A stretch of 64,000 nucleotides of DNA from the NCBI GenBank assembly GCA_910585205.1, contig CAJUCC010000008.1, positions 11,038-75,037 on the forward strand, read 5' to 3'. Position numbers and translations under genes: made by a program. Under the pieces are notes generated by a model. That model saw nothing but the letters and a program-made list of their open reading frames with translations. It made no database searches and was not told the DNA's origin. Shown piece by piece: positions 60,752 through 64,000 of this stretch (position 1 is its first letter; the number at the start of each line of letters is the position of its first letter). The stretch is from an uncultured Lachnospiraceae bacterium (GTDB lineage: Bacteria > Bacillota > Clostridia > Lachnospirales > Lachnospiraceae).

Positions 60752-61927
60752 ATGAAACGGGGCGGGTTGAAAATATTATATATAGCACATGAAAGGAAAC
60801 TGGGAGGCGCTACTCTTTCATTACTTGCTGCGATTGATGAGATGAGGACAAGAGGGCATGAGATATATGTAATGATTCCCGTTTCGAAATGCCCGTTGGC
60901 ACAGGAGCTGCAAAAGAGAAATATCCCTTTTTATTCCATGTTTTTTGCATGGATACAGATGCCGTCATATTGGAATCGTTTCATGAAAATCTGTTTTCGG
61001 ATACTGTACTTGTTGTCTCCGTTGCAGGTCTGTTATATCTATCATATAGTCAGGAAGAAGCAAATAGATATTATTCACAGCAATTCGAGTGTCATTGATT
61101 TTGGAGCGATGCTCGCGCAAAAGCTTAATTGTAAACATGTATGGCATATTCGGGAATTTGGAGACAGGGATTACAGCCTGGAATATTTGAAGACAAAGAA
61201 AAAAGTGTGGGAATATATGAATTCGCATACAGACAAATTTATATTTATTTCGAAGCGCCTGTATGAGTATTTTGCCGACTATGCTGATTCGGCAAAAAGT
61301 GAAGTGATTTATAATGGAATATCGGATGCTTATATCATTCACAGGAATTATACTGAAAAAGAAAAAATAGTTTTTTTGATCTCGGGAAATCTGACAAGAA
61401 GTAAAGGGCAAATGTTGCTTTTGCAGGCTGCGAAAGAACTGAAAAATAGAAACTATCAATTTGAAGTCTGGATTGCAGGAAGCGCATCCAGTATGTCAGA
61501 TTCTAAATTATATGAAGCAGAATTAAAAATGTATATTGATGAAAACCTTACAGACAGGGTGACGATGCTTGGCAGAATAGCAGATATGAAGAAGCTTAGG
61601 GAAAAGGCCGATGTGGAGATTGTTGCATCCAGTATGGAGGCATTTGGCAGGGTGACAGTGGAAGCTATGATGGGAGGGATGCCGGTTATCGGATCGGATT
61701 CCGGTGCCAATCCGGAATTGATTTGTAATGGTTCAGACGGTTTATTATTTAAAAACGGTAATTATATGGATTTGGCTGCAAAGATGGAGATTTTTTTAAA
61801 TGACTATTCTCAGATCAGAAAGATGGGAGAAAATGCGCAGATAAAAGCATGCAATCGGTTTTTATCTGAAGAAAATGCAGAGAGAATTGAAAATTTATAT
61901 TACAATATAATGGATTCCAGAGTCTGA
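60752..61927 (+). CDS. Glycosyltransferase, GT4
   Basis: A 391-residue GT4 enzyme with HERKLGGATLSLLAAIDEM near 13-31, IHSNSSVIDFGAMLAQKL, NGISDAY, GNLTRSKGQMLLLQAAKEL and donor-site SSMEAFGRVTVEAMMGGMP near 295-313. An ATG at 60752 with AGGAAGA upstream is preferred; an in-frame TTG at 60680 would add 24 residues without a known motif. It probably extends the lipid-linked glycan. Confidence 0.86.
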   Translation: MKRGGLKILYIAHERKLGGATLSLLAAIDEMRTRGHEIYVMIPVSKCPLAQELQKRNIPFYSMFFAWIQMPSYWNRFMKICFRILYLLSPLQVCYIYHIVRKKQIDIIHSNSSVIDFGAMLAQKLNCKHVWHIREFGDRDYSLEYLKTKKKVWEYMNSHTDKFIFISKRLYEYFADYADSAKSEVIYNGISDAYIIHRNYTEKEKIVFLISGNLTRSKGQMLLLQAAKELKNRNYQFEVWIAGSASSMSDSKLYEAELKMYIDENLTDRVTMLGRIADMKKLREKADVEIVASSMEAFGRVTVEAMMGGMPVIGSDSGANPELICNGSDGLLFKNGNYMDLAAKMEIFLNDYSQIRKMGENAQIKACNRFLSEENAERIENLYYNIMDSRV

Positions 61928-61937
61928 GGGAGGAATA

Positions 61938-62726
61938 ATGAAAAATCCCAGGTTTACGATTATCACAGTATGTTATAATGCAGAAAAATATATAGAGGAA
62001 ACGATCCGTTCGGTTTTAAATCAAAAATATTCCGACTATGAGTACATTATCAAAGACGGAAAATCCTCAGACGGTACGCTGGATCTTGTTCATTCGCTGC
62101 TTGATCCGAATGAAAATATATGTATTGTATCATCAAAAGATGATGGTATCTTTGATGCGATGAATGAGGCTGTCAGCTTAGCCAGGGGGGAATATGTATA
62201 TTTTTTAAATGCAGGAGACAGTTTTTGTGACAGCGATGTTTTGCAGAATGTTGATTTATACATCCGACAGAATCCCAAAGTGGAAATTGCTTATGGAAAT
62301 ATTATTTTATTAGATAATACATGCAGGCGTATGAGAATTTACGGAGAGATCTGTAGTAAAAAGATTTATGCTGTCAGTGGAGACTGCATTTGTCATCAGG
62401 CAATGTTCGCCAGAAGAGAATTATTTGATGAAAAAAGATTTGATTTGCATTATAGAGCATGTGCGGATCGGGAATGGCAGTTTCATTTTATCAAGAAAAA
62501 AAAGATTTTTGGCTGTATGAAGTTTACCGTGGCTATATTCAGAGTAGAGGGATTTTGTACAAGCCATATGGCTGAATATGAGGAAGAAACTTTACAATGC
62601 GTGGAAAAAAATTATGACAGATATATTGTTTTAGGATATAAAGTAATTGCCAGGATGAAAGAGAGTCGTATTTTAAGGCAGGTATTGCGGTTGTGTGGGA
62701 GATTATTATTCCACAAGCCCGTTTAA
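61938..62726 (+). CDS. Glycosyltransferase, GT2
   Basis: A 262-residue GT-A enzyme with TIITVCYNAEKYIEETIRSV near 7-26, IKDGKSSDGT, the DDGIFDAMNEAVSLARGEY stretch near 71-89 and LNAGDSFCDSDV near 94-105 as metal site (DS instead of DD). This is the pattern of the WcaA/colanic acid type GT2 group. A perfect GGGAGGA site precedes ATG 61938. The following gene encodes a related GT2, suggesting tandem duplication with divergence. Confidence 0.88.
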   Translation: MKNPRFTIITVCYNAEKYIEETIRSVLNQKYSDYEYIIKDGKSSDGTLDLVHSLLDPNENICIVSSKDDGIFDAMNEAVSLARGEYVYFLNAGDSFCDSDVLQNVDLYIRQNPKVEIAYGNIILLDNTCRRMRIYGEICSKKIYAVSGDCICHQAMFARRELFDEKRFDLHYRACADREWQFHFIKKKKIFGCMKFTVAIFRVEGFCTSHMAEYEEETLQCVEKNYDRYIVLGYKVIARMKESRILRQVLRLCGRLLFHKPV

Positions 62727-62744
62727 GTGTAGTGAGAGGTTAAA

Positions 62745-63542
62745 ATGGAACCAAAGAATCCCAGGATTTCGATCGTGACGCCGACGTATAATAGTGAGAT
62801 GTACCTTGAAAGAGCTATTCTTTCTATTAAAAATCAGAATTATGATAATTTTGAACATATTATTGTTGATGGCAACTCGACGGACGGAACCGTGAAAATT
62901 ATTCAGAAGTACGAGAATACATATCCGATGAGGTGGATTTCGGAACCGGATGGAGGTATGTATGATGCTATTAACAAAGGTTTTGCATTGGCTGACGGTG
63001 ATATATTGGCATGGCTGAACTCTGATGATTTTTATTTTCCGTGGGCTTTTCATGTGGCAGCAAGAGCATTTGAAAAAAAAGACATTCAATGGCTGATTGG
63101 CGTTTCATCCAGTGCAGTTACTGTGGATGGGCACGAAATTATCTATCAGTTACCCAATATGCCGGCTGTTTTTAACAGCAGAATGGTTAAAAGCGGGGCT
63201 TATGACGGAAGACAAATGTATTTTATTTCACAGGCGGCCTGCTTTTGGACAAGAAAACTCTGGGCCGCCTCAGGCGGACTGGACAGCCAATATAAATCCG
63301 CGGGAGATTACCACTTGTGGAAAAAGTTTGCTGCATTGACTAAACTATACACCATACAATGTAATCTGGCGTCTTTCCAAGTGAGAAAGGATCAAAAATC
63401 GAGTGACAAAGTGACGTATTATAAGGAGGTAAACAGAAGAAAGAGGAGCAGACTGACGAATGCATTGACATTGGCTTACCTTCATTTATATTCGCTTGTA
63501 AAGTATAGGAAGTATATGATTAATTTGAAGGAAATTTTGTAA
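62745..63542 (+). CDS. Glycosyltransferase, GT2
   Basis: A 265-residue GT-A enzyme related to the one before it: SIVTPTYNSEMYLERAILSI near 9-28, IVDGNSTDGT, EPDGGMYDAINKGFALADGD near 72-91, and a complete metal site LNSDDFYFPW near 96-105. GTGAGAGG lies ahead of ATG 62745. Specificity unknown. Confidence 0.88.
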   Translation: MEPKNPRISIVTPTYNSEMYLERAILSIKNQNYDNFEHIIVDGNSTDGTVKIIQKYENTYPMRWISEPDGGMYDAINKGFALADGDILAWLNSDDFYFPWAFHVAARAFEKKDIQWLIGVSSSAVTVDGHEIIYQLPNMPAVFNSRMVKSGAYDGRQMYFISQAACFWTRKLWAASGGLDSQYKSAGDYHLWKKFAALTKLYTIQCNLASFQVRKDQKSSDKVTYYKEVNRRKRSRLTNALTLAYLHLYSLVKYRKYMINLKEIL

Positions 63543-63612
63543 AAAACAGACATCGGAGTTTTGAGGAAATAGAGTATTTGGGGTTAGAATGAGGAAAGAA
63601 GGACTGGAGTAG

Positions 63613-64000
63613 ATGTATAAAAAGTGTTGTGTGGTTATTCCGGTTTACAATGATATACCTACTGAAAATGAAAATCTATCAATAATTATAACAATTGCTA
63701 AACTATCGCGCTTTGATCTGTTTATTGTTGCCCCGAATGATTTGGATATAAAATATTATCAAGAGCATTATGATTGCAATGTGTTGAGAATGGATGCCAG
63801 GGTATGGCGCTCGAAAGATAGAAATAAATTTCCTAATTATAACCGTATGATGATGAGCGTCGGGTTTTATAGAAAATTTGATGACTATCAGTATATGCTG
63901 ATTTGCCAACCAGATTGCCTGATTTTAAAAGACGGAATTGAGCTGGAGAGCCTTTGTGACATGGAGTATGATTATGTGGGGGGGGTATTCTGCTACAACG
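63613..64000 (+). CDS. DUF5672-like glycosyltransferase-like protein, 3' end cut off by the window
   Basis: From ATG 63613 (GGAGTAG upstream) the frame is open for 129 codons to the window edge. The start CCVVIPVYNDIPTENENLSI, the NYNRMMMS segment and YMLICQPDCLILKDGIELE followed by EYDYVGGVF match the N-terminal pattern I know from DUF5672 proteins, which lie in glycan loci and look GT-A-like. The remainder lies to the right, so length and catalytic residues cannot be checked. Confidence 0.65.
   Translation, partial: MYKKCCVVIPVYNDIPTENENLSIIITIAKLSRFDLFIVAPNDLDIKYYQEHYDCNVLRMDARVWRSKDRNKFPNYNRMMMSVGFYRKFDDYQYMLICQPDCLILKDGIELESLCDMEYDYVGGVFCYN

Noticed and set aside
1..64000. CRISPR array, tRNA/rRNA genes, insertion sequence, phage genes
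   Set aside because: I scanned for direct-repeat arrays, transposase or integrase motifs and tRNA-like ends and saw none. Small degenerate elements could be missed by eye.

Overview
The window is one continuous surface-glycan biosynthesis island. It holds about 50 genes, all on the + strand except one at 17376-18947. It has no rRNA, tRNA, CRISPR array, transposase or phage gene that I can see. AGGAGG-type ribosome binding sites, short or overlapping gene junctions and Gram-positive families (TupA-type ATP-grasp, CotH kinase, an SpsE/SpsF/SpsG-like set) suggest a member of the Clostridia, perhaps Lachnospiraceae. That placement is tentative because no taxonomic marker gene is present.

Layout. 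(1) 1-9.7 kb: the end of a lipid-oligosaccharide ABC flippase, a GT-B-like protein, then a sugar-acid block: LegB-like dehydratase, CBS-domain nucleotidyltransferase, SDR, NeuB-family synthase, PIG-L deacetylase, SpsF-like cytidylyltransferase and PseG/SpsG-like protein. A scrambled restriction-modification remnant sits inside this block at 4772-5269. (2) 9.7-17.4 kb: WbqC-like protein, GtrII-type membrane transferase, MaoC-type hydratase, WecD-like acyltransferase, GtrB-like GT2, a large membrane protein and a ChbG/YdjC deacetylase. (3) 17.4-18.9 kb: a second GtrII protein, inverted. (4) 19.2-31.2 kb: an operon behind a good promoter with a CotH-type kinase, a polyprenyl-phosphate sugar-1-phosphate transferase, a GT4, an AlgD-like GDP-mannose dehydrogenase, a heparinase II/III-fold protein, an MBOAT O-acetyltransferase, an SGNH protein and a GT4. 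(5) 31.3-45.4 kb: glycosyltransferases and a four-gene deoxyamino-sugar set (aminotransferase, FdtA-like ketoisomerase, 2,3-dehydratase, 3-ketoreductase), a GT39-like and a GtrB-like protein, an AsnB-like amidotransferase and a polysaccharide deacetylase. (6) 45.4-59.5 kb: a markedly AT-richer module with its own glycosyltransferases, second AsnB, TupA ATP-grasp, second ABC flippase and large membrane protein. (7) 59.6-64 kb: GT2/DUF2304 pair, more glycosyltransferases and a truncated DUF5672-like gene at the right edge.

How the genes could work together (inference). Activated sugars are made in the cytoplasm: a CMP-linked nonulosonate-type acid, a GDP-uronate and an unusual 2-deoxy/3-amino sugar. 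The 21365 phosphotransferase loads the first sugar onto undecaprenyl phosphate, the GT4/GT2 enzymes extend it, and PglK-type ABC exporters flip the lipid-linked unit. GtrB/GtrII/GT39-type proteins, the MBOAT/SGNH pair, AsnB and TupA proteins, deacetylases and the CotH kinase then decorate the glycan. I do not recognise a Wzy polymerase, a ligase or an oligosaccharyltransferase. The composition step near 45.4 kb and the duplicated flippase and AsnB suggest that at least two glycan modules of different origin were joined.
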